Assembly (NCBI GenBank): GCA_022822085.1
Contig: JAJECK010000035.1
Span: 1-64,000, forward strand
Source of the DNA: Candidatus Poribacteria bacterium
GTDB lineage: Bacteria > Poribacteria > WGA-4E > WGA-3G
Direction: 5' to 3'
DNA: 64,000 nucleotides
Below the pieces are notes generated by a model. That model was not told where the DNA came from. It did no database searches and saw nothing but the letters and a program-made list of their open reading frames with translations. Below, in pieces: positions 44,901 to 52,139 of this stretch; position 1 is the first letter of the stretch; the number at the start of each line of letters is the position of its first letter. Both the position numbers and the translations under genes were made by a program.

Positions 44901-45089
44901 GATGCGTGCAAGGACGTGATGCACACCGGGTGGGGCATTTGCAAACGGCGGTCCTTCAAGGAAAATAAACGGCGGCGCGTCCTTGTACATCTCCATGCTT
45001 TTCTCAAAGATGTCGTTTTCACGCCAGAACGCAAGCGTCTGTTTCTCCTTTTCTGCAAAGGTAAATTGTGGTGATACTTCTTCAAACAT
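41925..45089 (-). CDS. ileS: Isoleucyl-tRNA synthetase, IleRS2-like with GVHH in place of HIGH
   Basis: IleRS charges tRNA-Ile and edits valine. The start is taken at ATG 45089 (GAGGA upstream), giving 1054 residues. Class I elements are FIFLEGPPFANAPPGVHHVL (about 41-60), KAGWDTHGLPVEYQVEK, and DGQKMSKSRGNTVDPW. At the signature position Gly55-Val56-His57-His58 replaces the usual H-x-G-H. In work on mupirocin-resistant IleRS2 the same altered signature (GXHH) was linked to hyper-resistance. Upstream are a promoter, leader ORF and terminator. A palindromic repeat (43077-43096) lies in-frame in the coding sequence, in the linker AGEVFQPRA. Confidence 0.95.
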   Translation of the reverse strand: MFEEVSPQFTFAEKEKQTLAFWRENDIFEKSMEMYKDAPPFIFLEGPPFANAPPGVHHVLARIMKDAVCRYKTMTGHYVHRKAGWDTHGLPVEYQVEKQLNIRNKAELEAYGVQNFIEKCKENVFQYEQDWREMTERIGFWVNLDEAYITLSNDYIESVWWVLRQAWDKKLLYQGHKVQPYCYRCGTTLASHEVALGYQEVADPSIFVRFPLKNREGTYLLVWTTTPWTLPSNVAVAVGEEDDYVAVEENGKKLILAKECMQGLFGDEPPQIVENYKGSDLLDWEYEPLFDAGEHDEKSYYIVPGDFVTTTEGSGLVHIAPAFGQDDYDIGQKHNLPFVQLVGADGKFVPEVKDVWSGEYVKDADPMIIENLDERGLLFKAAEYTHQYPFCWRCDNPLLYYARESWFIRTTAIRDQMRQHNQEINWYPEHIKDGRFGNWLENNIDWGLSRERYWGTPLPIWICDDCGHQHCVGSIAELKELGRDVPDDIELHRPYVDDVVLTCEKCSGTMHRIQDVIDCWFDSGCAHTAQWHYPFENKELFERTYPVDFISEGIDQTRGWFYSLLATGTLLYDKPAYKNCLCLELILASDGQKMSKSRGNTVDPWTILNEQGADAMRWYMFTGSPPWAQRTFQPESIDEALKKFMGTLHNVYSFFVMYANLEIAGEVFQPRAPWQDAPPVSERAMIDRWILSRLRTLINKVRDDMENYHLTNAPRAIEAFVDDLSNWYVRRSRGRFWGAEAGQDKHAAYATLYEVLVTVAKLAAPFIPFLADELYRNLVCSLDSDAPLSVHLAEYPNADDALIDATLEDDMAFTREVISMGHAARNRSGIKTRQPLAEITLGGLSEAEKETVNRLSSFVHDELNVKEIVFTEELDTFAQVTLKPNFKVLGPKYGKGVQAIAKALATADAMQLKSELEANGSLEIDASGETYTLEQSEIDVQTQNREGFFVVVDARKFVALSTELTHELVLEGMARELVNKIQNMRKDADFNVSDRIKLSVKTSSALVSEAFEAHREYILSETLTTEVVESASKKAFSVDQNLNGEPATLSVEQV
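43077..43096. repeat. Palindromic repeat inside the ileS coding region
   Basis: GCGAGGTT and AACCTCGC (8-base stem) flank GGAA. It keeps the frame and codes for part of AGEVFQPRA, a linker before the anticodon-binding domain. The intergenic palindrome at 27191-27212 is a near match, so the repeat seems to have entered the gene in-frame. Confidence 0.6.
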
Positions 45090-45113
45090 GCGGTAGTTCC
45101 TCATATAATGCTT

Positions 45114-45160
45114 AAAAAACAAAACGCCCCACCGAAATCCGTTGTTTCAGTGATGGGCGT
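45114..45160 (-). terminator. Attenuator terminator in the ileS leader
   Basis: On the minus strand ACGCCC and CACTGAAA (45160-45145) pair with TTTCGGTG and GGGCGT (45137-45124), with a 2-base bulge and one G-T wobble, followed by a T-tract (TTTGTTTTTT, 45123-45114). It lies 25 bases before the ileS start. Its 5' arm also can pair with 45193-45200, so it is a 3:4 hairpin of attenuation type. Confidence 0.8.
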
Positions 45161-45188
45161 CCTAATAATACTGCTTATCTGCTTGCAA

Positions 45189-45302
45189 TTAACCCACCAC
45201 AGCACGACGAATAGCAATAATAATTCGTTCGACGTGAAGGGATACTTGGTTTGGGGCAGATTTACACTGCAATGTTGGTGCGGTAAGCGACTGATAAAAC
45301 AT
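45189..45302 (-). CDS. Ile-rich leader peptide of ileS
   Basis: ATG 45302-45300, 37 codons to TAA 45191-45189: begins MFYQSLTAPTLQ and ends with ERIIIAIRRAVVG. Codons 27, 28, 29 and 31 are ATT (45224-45216 and 45212-45210). The GTGGTGGG of the last three codons (45200-45193) is complementary to CCCATCAC (45157-45150), the terminator's 5' arm, with one G-T wobble. Stalling at the Ile codons would leave this segment free and favour antitermination; a ribosome at the stop codon would cover it. A ribosome site (ACGAGA) before the ATG is weak. Confidence 0.7.
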   Translation of the reverse strand: MFYQSLTAPTLQCKSAPNQVSLHVERIIIAIRRAVVG

Positions 45303-45348
45303 CTGATTATCTCGTTTAAAACTTGGTTTGGATTGTGTCTCTAATTAT

Positions 45349-45378
45349 ATAATACTACAAACTATAGTTAGGTGTCAA
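45349..45378 (-). promoter_or_regulatory. Sigma-70 promoter of the ileS leader
   Basis: On the minus strand TTGACA (45378-45373) and TATTAT (45354-45349) are 18 bases apart. Transcription would start near 45342, about 40 bases before the leader ATG. Confidence 0.7.
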
Positions 45379-45387
45379 ATTTTTTTA

Positions 45388-45411
45388 GCAGGGTTATTTA
45401 GTTTTAAGAAT
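45388..45411. repeat. 24-base direct repeat, copy 2 (upstream of the ileS promoter)
   Basis: Identical to 37150-37173. It lies 10 bases upstream of the -35 box. Confidence 0.75.
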
Positions 45412-45594
45412 CCTCTATTTTGGGATGGACTGAAAGTTAATACACAGGACGGTAGGTACGGTTTCCAACCGTGATTTCTTCTGAATCTCAGAAGACACGG
45501 AGAATGTCTGAATCGCGGAAGGCGCTGAAAACACGGAAGACGCGGAAAATGTGAGAGGTGTGTGCTTTGCGCGGCTACGAGCGGCGTGTGGCGG

Positions 45595-46611
45595 TTATTT
45601 CGTATATGTTCTTTTCAGTTCTGCCCAACGCACTGATTGTTTCCCTTCGGGTGTGATAGGCAATTCACCACCATTCCAATGAGCCCTTGATCCTTCCGCC
45701 AAGAACGTAATCTCATCTGTAGCGAGATCATACTTATAAATCTTCATCACAATAGGAAGGTCGTTATCTCTATCATATACATGCGCACTGAAAAGCACAG
45801 ACCGCTGTCCATCCATCCATTCAACAGAAATTGGAAACCAATTCTCAGGTGTTTTCAATGTCCGTGTTGTGTCGTCATCTATGTTGTGGATGATAATACG
45901 GAATGTTCCTGTTGACCGAATTTGAATTCCCTTACCACCATCATCGTCCCAAAGTATGTTGACGATGATATCCATCTCGATATATAGCATCTGTTTGCCA
46001 TCAGGTGACCATCGCGGATAAAAACGATGCCTCCCACCTCTTTCAGGATCGGGGTGTGTCCATTGACGCATGTTGTCTCCATTTGCATCCACGAACCAAA
46101 GGTTTTTCTCAATAATATCATGATCGTCATTGATAAAGACAATTTGCTTTCCATCCGGCGACCAGTCGCAGTAATGTATATGATTTCTGAGTATCAGATT
46201 TGTTTCACGAGTATCAATATCTATTGTATAGAGACCTATCAGATAGTTGTGGTAGAGAAGTTTTCTACCATCTGGAGAATACCGCAAGTCTGTTGCTGCT
46301 CCAAACTCGTCCGTAATCTGCCGGGCATTCGATCCATTTGCATTCATGATGAAAATATCGGGTCGCGTGCTGATGTCATTCGGTGTTGTGTCCCGTATAA
46401 ACGCTATCTGTCTTCCGTTAGGCGACCATCTCGGTCTCCATTCGGAATATGGATTGTCGTTGATAGGTGTGATGTTTCTGCCATTGTCATCCATGACAAA
46501 GATTTGTGCTTTTCCGTTTTCCCACGTGCTGAATATGATTTTGGCGTTGGCTGTTGCTGCACATAGCAGTAGTATGAGACTGATAGTTAACGTTGTTCGT
46601 AGTGTTTGCAT
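45595..46611 (-). CDS. Secreted TolB-like beta-propeller protein
   Basis: The 338-residue product has a signal peptide (MQTLRTTLTISLILLLCAATANA) and four or more PD40 blades: FVMDDNGRNITPIND, PRWSPNGRQIAFI, DIFIMNANGSNARQIT, DLRYSPDGRKLLYH, CDWSPDGKQIVFI and PRWSPDGKQMLYI. It ends PITPEGKQSVRWAELKRTYTK, the tail shared with three other secreted proteins. It is a distant paralogue of 39006. Its role is not known; binding of proteins or polymers in the periplasm is likely. It stands alone, with palindrome-rich DNA on both sides. Confidence 0.8.
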   Translation of the reverse strand: MQTLRTTLTISLILLLCAATANAKIIFSTWENGKAQIFVMDDNGRNITPINDNPYSEWRPRWSPNGRQIAFIRDTTPNDISTRPDIFIMNANGSNARQITDEFGAATDLRYSPDGRKLLYHNYLIGLYTIDIDTRETNLILRNHIHYCDWSPDGKQIVFINDDHDIIEKNLWFVDANGDNMRQWTHPDPERGGRHRFYPRWSPDGKQMLYIEMDIIVNILWDDDGGKGIQIRSTGTFRIIIHNIDDDTTRTLKTPENWFPISVEWMDGQRSVLFSAHVYDRDNDLPIVMKIYKYDLATDEITFLAEGSRAHWNGGELPITPEGKQSVRWAELKRTYTK

Positions 46612-47065
46612 GTGTCTTCTCCTTCGGTTTGTTCTGCTGGTTTATGAGCAATTTACGTGCCAATCGCAGTCTGCTGAATCGTGCTTTGTGCTGCACGATT
46701 ATGTGCATCGGTTGTTGCTGTTGCACGTATTGGTGCAGGGATTTCTGAATCGCAGAAGACGCGGAAAAGACATATCTTAATCCAATATCACAATCAAAGA
46801 ACACAACAATAATCTCGGATTTTGCGGAGATTCTATCGTTGCAGTGGTTTCCACCGCGTCAACAATCTTTTTGGTATAAACCCTGACAAATTTGGTGTAT
46901 AATAGTTATATAGTGGAACCTAAAAATATGTGCACACTCCTGGTAGATGCGGTTTCCTAACCGCATCTATGAGACTGAATGAATACCAGTTCGGTTAGGA
47001 AACCGAACCTACCGTAGTGTGTAAATAATTATGGTTTTTACTATCAATTAAAAAGGAACATCGTT
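46612..47065. repeat. Gene-free stretch with palindromes before the protease array
   Basis: No gene is supported in 454 bases. Two palindromes of the GGTT/AACC family are present: AGATGCGGTT-TCCT-AACCGCATCT (46945-46968) and GTTCGGTT-AGGA-AACCGAAC (46989-47008), in opposite orientation. TATAAT at about 46901 lacks a well-placed -35 box. A dispersed motif (CTGAATCGCAGAAGACGCGG) near 46746 also occurs near 45490. Confidence 0.6.
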
Positions 47066-48547
47066 ATGCAAGAAAATAAAGATATCACTTTGCGACAATT
47101 CGCTGAAAATGCCCTTAAGAATTCTGTTGTCCGTTTGAATGTGAAAAGAGAAATACCACTTCTTTCATTACGACCTCAATATGATTTATCTAATATTTAT
47201 TCAGGGAGTGGAAGTGGCTTTTTTATAGATAAGCACGTGATTGTTACGAACTGCCATGTCATATTAGGAGCTACGTCCGTCTCGGGTTATCTCTCAAAGA
47301 TGGAAAACACATTCCAGATTGAAAGTGTTAAGGCTTATGACTTGGACAATGATTTAATTGTTCTCAAGGTGACAAATGCTGGAACACCACTTAAACTTGG
47401 TGATAGTAACATGATCGATAAGAAAGATTCTGTTTGTGCAGCAAGTTATGCCAAAGGTGTACCCAATATCGTACACGGTACCATTGATGGAATTGACCGA
47501 AATGATAATCAGATTCGAATGAAAATCCGGACTGCTGCCGGCAGCAGCGGATGTGCAATCATTAACAGAATAGGTGAAGTAATTGGGATTGATACGGCTG
47601 GAAATGACGCATATTCTTACGCTATTCCGTCAAACACATTAAAATCGTTATTAAGAAAAACTGGAAAAGAAATGTCTATCACAGTGTGGCACAAACTTCC
47701 ACTCATACGCGCTTTTGCTGCAGCTGAAATAGGTGATGATTTGCTTGAAGACGAAGAATATAAAGAAGCAATTGCATATTTTGATACAGCAATTGAACTC
47801 AAACCTGATAATGCGAAGGCATACAAAGGTCGGGCAGGCGCAAGGATGGAACTTACAAACTTTAGCAGGGGAATTGAAGATTATCTCAACTACCGTAAAC
47901 TCAATCCTAAATCAATCCGTAGGTCCGGTTTTTGGTCCTACTCAATCTGGAAGTTGATTGGGGTTTGGACTGTTGGGGGACATCTTCTCATCAAGTTATT
48001 AAGAACACTATTTAGTGAAAGTAGTTGGTTCAGATTACGAGGGATATTTAAATCTGCATTTGGGCAATCTGAAGCGAAGGATGGGAATCATGCGAAAGCA
48101 AAATTGCTATTGCAGGAATCAATAAGTGACTTTACTGAGGCAATATCTCTAAATCCCGATGAGGCAGGAATATATAACAGCCGCGGGTGGGCAAAGTATC
48201 TACTTGGACAAGTTGAAACTAAACAAGATAATGAAGCAGAAGCAAAGAGACTTTTTCATGAGGCAATATCGGATAGTGAGAATGCACTACAGTTCGACAT
48301 GAAGAATCCAAAACATCGGTCTGCATACTATCATACACGTGCTGTTGCAAAGGCGGAGTTAGGGGCACATAACGATGCTATCAATGACTTAGATTTATCT
48401 ATAAAGCTAAATTCAGAGAAGGCACGTTACTTTTTCGACCGTGGACTTTCAAAAGCATCACTTGAACAGTGCAAGGACGCAGAAATAGATTTTACGAAAG
48501 CGAGACAATTGCAGCCGGATATTGAGAAAAAGTATAAAGACGAATAG
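47066..48547 (+). CDS. Trypsin-like serine protease with TPR repeats, array copy 1
   Basis: First of five tandem paralogues. The N-terminal part (about 25-205) is a trypsin-like/HtrA-type protease with GSGFFIDKHVIVTNCHV (His64), AYDLDNDLIVLKV (Asp96) and AAGSSGCAIINRIGEVIGID (Ser161), so a full triad is predicted. The C-terminal part has TPRs (YFDTAIELKPDNAKAYKGRA; DLDLSIKLNSEKARYFFDRG). Between them is an amphipathic segment (WKLIGVWTVGGHLLIKLLRTLF). There is no signal peptide, so it is cytoplasmic. Target and trigger are unknown; closely similar to copy 4. Confidence 0.8.
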   Translation: MQENKDITLRQFAENALKNSVVRLNVKREIPLLSLRPQYDLSNIYSGSGSGFFIDKHVIVTNCHVILGATSVSGYLSKMENTFQIESVKAYDLDNDLIVLKVTNAGTPLKLGDSNMIDKKDSVCAASYAKGVPNIVHGTIDGIDRNDNQIRMKIRTAAGSSGCAIINRIGEVIGIDTAGNDAYSYAIPSNTLKSLLRKTGKEMSITVWHKLPLIRAFAAAEIGDDLLEDEEYKEAIAYFDTAIELKPDNAKAYKGRAGARMELTNFSRGIEDYLNYRKLNPKSIRRSGFWSYSIWKLIGVWTVGGHLLIKLLRTLFSESSWFRLRGIFKSAFGQSEAKDGNHAKAKLLLQESISDFTEAISLNPDEAGIYNSRGWAKYLLGQVETKQDNEAEAKRLFHEAISDSENALQFDMKNPKHRSAYYHTRAVAKAELGAHNDAINDLDLSIKLNSEKARYFFDRGLSKASLEQCKDAEIDFTKARQLQPDIEKKYKDE

Positions 48548-48567
48548 ACAATAAAGAGGAAACACCT

Positions 48568-50550
48568 ATGGAAAAACAAAACGTTGAACATATCTTAGGC
48601 ACCGTTGTGTATTTAAAATTCGAGCCTGATAGTAAAAAATACACCGGTAGAGGTAGTGGGTTTTTCATTGAACCTGACAAAATTGTTACAAACATCCATG
48701 TTCTCTCTGACGGTACAATTGTCAATGTGAAGTGTCAAAAGACAGGAACAACATATACCGTTGAAGGTGTTATCACGTCCGATGACATAAACGATCTTGC
48801 GGTCCTGAAGATCGCTGAAGCAGCGACACCATTCCCTCTTGGGGACAGCCGCAAAGTTCGCAAAGGGCACACCGTCTCTCTCGTATCTTTTCGAGAGGAA
48901 GATGGAAATCAAGTAGATGGTACTGTTGATATCATCCGAAATAGTGGGAAACACCATTGGATAGGATTCAATATCCCTAACGGAAGAGGGTATAGTGGCA
49001 GTCCCGTGCTGAATGCTAAAGGTGAGGTCGTCTCTGTTCTCCAGGCTTCAGAAGAACAATCTCATGAAGATAGACCCACCAATTTCAGAGCTATATCCTC
49101 AAGTCTTCTCGGCACACTTTTGGAAAATGCTAAAAGAGTGGAACCGCTTGATGTCTGGCAAAAACGAGATAGGATACGTGCCTATGAAAAATCATATCAG
49201 GGTAGTCTCAGCAGTCAGCATAAGGATATTAAAGAGGCAATAGCATTTTATGATGATGCAATCAGACTCAATCCGGATCTGGCTGACACCTACCACGGTA
49301 GAGCAGCAGCGATGAGGACGGTAGCAAGACCAGATGAAATGGTCAGCAATTCACTCACAGCACTCCGACTCAATAGAGAGCAATTTAATATGCTCCGTAT
49401 TGGCATATTCCTTTCGTGGAAGTGGAACGTTAGCAAACTTGCAATCAAAAATCTTTTTAATAGATGTGTAAAGAAAATATTTGGTGAAGATGGTTGGTCC
49501 GAAATGCAATTTGAAGTGAAATTCCTTGTTGCCAATAAGAGAATTACAAAGGGATATACTTCTAATGCTCTGCAAGTGTATCAATTAGTTGTTACTGATT
49601 TGACTGAAGTGCTCAACGATAAACCGAGTAAATCAAAACAGGAAACTTTGAATAAAGCACGCAAGTTGTATCAACAGGGAATAAACAATCTAACTGAAAT
49701 CATCAACAGCGATCCAAATAGTGCCGAATCGTATTATTACAGAGGACTTGCAGGAAATATCTTCGGTGAATTAGAAGATCAGCAACGTAGTCCAGATATA
49801 GCACAAAAACTATATCAGGGAGCAATAGATGACTTCACTCAAGCTATTGATTATAAATTACGTGGCTTGCGTGTGCATGATCTCCGTGGACAGACAAAGT
49901 CTCTGATGGCAAAACTTGAAACAAAACAAGACAACACTGAAACTGCCCAGAAACTATACCAAGAGATCGTATCCGACAGTGACAACGCACTCGGATTGCA
50001 GGAGAAATGTAAGGTTTGTCGGTCAGCTATCCATTTCACACGCGGTGCTGCAGAAGCTGCCCTTGAGAACCATGACGCCGCTATTGAAGATTACAATAAC
50101 GCTTTAGAACTGAACCCCAAACATGTCCAAGCATACATCAATCGTGGACATGCGAAAAATGATCGTGGTGATACAAATGGTGCAATAGAGGACTTTAGTA
50201 ATGCCATCCAACTGAAGCCTGAAGAAGGCACAGCCTATTTTAGTAGGGGAGGTATAAAGTCAAAAATTGAGGATTATGAAGGGGCAATAGACGATTACAA
50301 TTTCGCCATAAAACATAACCCTGAACCTGCTAAACTTTATTATATCTATTATATTCGGGGAAATGCTAAGTTAAAACTTGATGATTTTGCAGGTGCTATT
50401 GACGATTATGATAATGCTATCCGACTGCATCCTAAATATGCTAATGCATACAACAATCGCGGTAAAGCAAAACAAGCACTCGGACAGCACGAAGATGCAG
50501 AAGCAGATTTCACAAAAGCAAAGGAATTAGACCCAGATATTGAAAATTAA
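48568..50550 (+). CDS. Trypsin-like serine protease with TPR repeats, array copy 2
   Basis: The largest of the five at 660 residues. Protease part (about 10-190): GSGFFIEPDKIVTNIHV, ITSDDINDLAVLKI and NGRGYSGSPVLNAKGEVV, so His, Asp and Ser are kept. TPR units begin near 215; a hydrophobic insert (IGIFLSWKWNVSKLAIKNLFNRC) interrupts them, and the C-terminal 170 residues have at least four units (AIEDYNNALELNPKHVQAYINRG; AIDDYDNAIRLHPKYANAYNNRG). It begins 20 bases after copy 1, with GAGGAAACACCT before the ATG. Confidence 0.8.
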   Translation: MEKQNVEHILGTVVYLKFEPDSKKYTGRGSGFFIEPDKIVTNIHVLSDGTIVNVKCQKTGTTYTVEGVITSDDINDLAVLKIAEAATPFPLGDSRKVRKGHTVSLVSFREEDGNQVDGTVDIIRNSGKHHWIGFNIPNGRGYSGSPVLNAKGEVVSVLQASEEQSHEDRPTNFRAISSSLLGTLLENAKRVEPLDVWQKRDRIRAYEKSYQGSLSSQHKDIKEAIAFYDDAIRLNPDLADTYHGRAAAMRTVARPDEMVSNSLTALRLNREQFNMLRIGIFLSWKWNVSKLAIKNLFNRCVKKIFGEDGWSEMQFEVKFLVANKRITKGYTSNALQVYQLVVTDLTEVLNDKPSKSKQETLNKARKLYQQGINNLTEIINSDPNSAESYYYRGLAGNIFGELEDQQRSPDIAQKLYQGAIDDFTQAIDYKLRGLRVHDLRGQTKSLMAKLETKQDNTETAQKLYQEIVSDSDNALGLQEKCKVCRSAIHFTRGAAEAALENHDAAIEDYNNALELNPKHVQAYINRGHAKNDRGDTNGAIEDFSNAIQLKPEEGTAYFSRGGIKSKIEDYEGAIDDYNFAIKHNPEPAKLYYIYYIRGNAKLKLDDFAGAIDDYDNAIRLHPKYANAYNNRGKAKQALGQHEDAEADFTKAKELDPDIEN

Positions 50551-50589
50551 ACAAATACAAGCTCATTCAAACATATAGGGCCCATCACT

Positions 50590-52128
50590 ATGGAACAAGA
50601 AAAAGACAATACACCTCAACATATTGATGAAAATAATAGAAACGCTTTGGTTTATATTGAAATAATGCCAAATAATATATTAGTTCTCCCTTGGCGTATA
50701 AAGAAGTTTTTTACGAGAAGTCAAAGTGTTACAAACGTAAGTATGCACAATACTTTTACGAGCATGCATAAGGATGCGAAAAAAGATGCACAGAAAATTG
50801 GTGTCGCAGGCACCGGTTTTTTTGTTGCGCCAGACCTATTGGTGACCAATATTCATGTTGTCGCAAATGCGGAAACTATCGCCGCAAAACATCTGACATT
50901 CAAGAAAACACCTATGTACCACCCAGACCATAAAGATATCCCTTATGGATACAAAAGGGAAGTTAGCAAAAAACCTGTCTTATATTCTATCAATGGTGTT
51001 GCTGCGTTCGATGCACAGAATGACTTGGTTGTGCTAAAAGTTAATGAGAAATGTGCTACCCATCTCCCTCTTAGCAATAGTGAAAATGTCAACAAAGAAG
51101 ACAAAGTGTTTACCCTAACTTATGCAAATGCTGAGTACAAATGCATTGAAGGCACTTTATCTGGTAGGAACGAGAGGAGATGGTTTGAGATTGTAACGCA
51201 GTATACACCAGGAAATAGTGGGAGTCCTGTGCTCAACACGAATGGAGAAGTCATCGGCATAGCATGTCTGATGGCTCAGACACAGCATGAGAGTACCCTC
51301 AATCCTCTTATATTGGGAAGTGCTATTCCATCTAATTATCTTGAAAATCTCCTTGAAGAAGCGGAAGAAATAGAGTCTTTTGCCACATGGCAAAAACGTC
51401 CAACTATCCATGCCTATGCTTTGTTGAGTCAGGCACAAAGGAAACAGGCACAAGGGAAATACAAATCCGTAATTGCAAAATATAACCGAATTCTCAAACT
51501 CAACCCCCATATTACTGTTGGTTATAGTAACCGAGGTGCTGCAAAAACCGCACTTGGCAACTATATCAAAGCGATTGAAGATTATGATGAAGTTATTCAA
51601 CAATATCCGGATTATTCGAATGCATACTACAATCGTGGGAGAGCAAAAGGTCTACTTGGTGAGAAATATGTTAAACAAGGAAAACTTGCGGAAGCACGAC
51701 AATACTATCTAATGGCGATTGACGACTATGCCGAAGTAATTAATCAGGATCCAAAACGCAGTATAGCTTACAATAATCGTGGGTGGACGAAGTATCTTCT
51801 TGGGCAAGTTGAAACGAAAGAAGGAAACCAGACAGAAGCACAAAGACTATATCAAGAAGCAATAACCGATGCTGATGAGGCATTAAGGTTCCAACCTGAG
51901 GGAGACTTATATCGGTCATCATTCTATCACACTCGCGGTGCTGCAAAAGCTGCCCTTGACAATCATCACGAAGCGATTGAGGACTTTGATGAATCCATTA
52001 ACCTAAATCCCGACAAAGCGTTGTTATATCAGGACCGTGGACTATCCAAAAAAGCAATCGGGCTGCGAACAGAAGCGGATGCAGACTTCGCCAAAGCAAA
52101 AGAATTAGACCCGAAGATTGACAAATAA
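50590..52128 (+). CDS. Trypsin-like serine protease with TPR repeats, array copy 3
   Basis: 512 residues. Protease part (about 65-255): AGTGFFVAPDLLVTNIHV, AFDAQNDLVVLKV and YTPGNSGSPVLNTNGEVIGI, so the catalytic motifs are intact. It has an N-terminal extension (about 20-60) not seen in copy 1, and lacks the hydrophobic insert. TPRs follow (YNRILKLNPHITVGYSNRG; YDEVIQQYPDYSNAYYNRG; DFDESINLNPDKALLYQDRG). Starts 39 bases behind copy 2. Confidence 0.8.
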   Translation: MEQEKDNTPQHIDENNRNALVYIEIMPNNILVLPWRIKKFFTRSQSVTNVSMHNTFTSMHKDAKKDAQKIGVAGTGFFVAPDLLVTNIHVVANAETIAAKHLTFKKTPMYHPDHKDIPYGYKREVSKKPVLYSINGVAAFDAQNDLVVLKVNEKCATHLPLSNSENVNKEDKVFTLTYANAEYKCIEGTLSGRNERRWFEIVTQYTPGNSGSPVLNTNGEVIGIACLMAQTQHESTLNPLILGSAIPSNYLENLLEEAEEIESFATWQKRPTIHAYALLSQAQRKQAQGKYKSVIAKYNRILKLNPHITVGYSNRGAAKTALGNYIKAIEDYDEVIQQYPDYSNAYYNRGRAKGLLGEKYVKQGKLAEARQYYLMAIDDYAEVINQDPKRSIAYNNRGWTKYLLGQVETKEGNQTEAQRLYQEAITDADEALRFQPEGDLYRSSFYHTRGAAKAALDNHHEAIEDFDESINLNPDKALLYQDRGLSKKAIGLRTEADADFAKAKELDPKIDK

Positions 52129-52139
52129 TTTTACTCCTA

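Noticed and set aside
44907-44936. Sequencing error in the HIGH motif of ileS
   Set aside because: Frame and flanking residues are intact, and GXHH is a known natural variant of IleRS2.
45114-45302. T-box riboswitch before ileS
   Set aside because: No AGGGTGGNACCGCG-like T-box sequence was found; leader ORF and competing stems explain the terminator better.
46027-46566. 179-codon ORF on the plus strand
   Set aside because: It lies opposite the TolB-like gene 45595-46611, whose PD40 repeats are clear.
46880-46910. Promoter for the protease array with TATAAT near 46901
   Set aside because: No -35 box at 16-18 bases; TGACA lies too near and TTGGTA too far.
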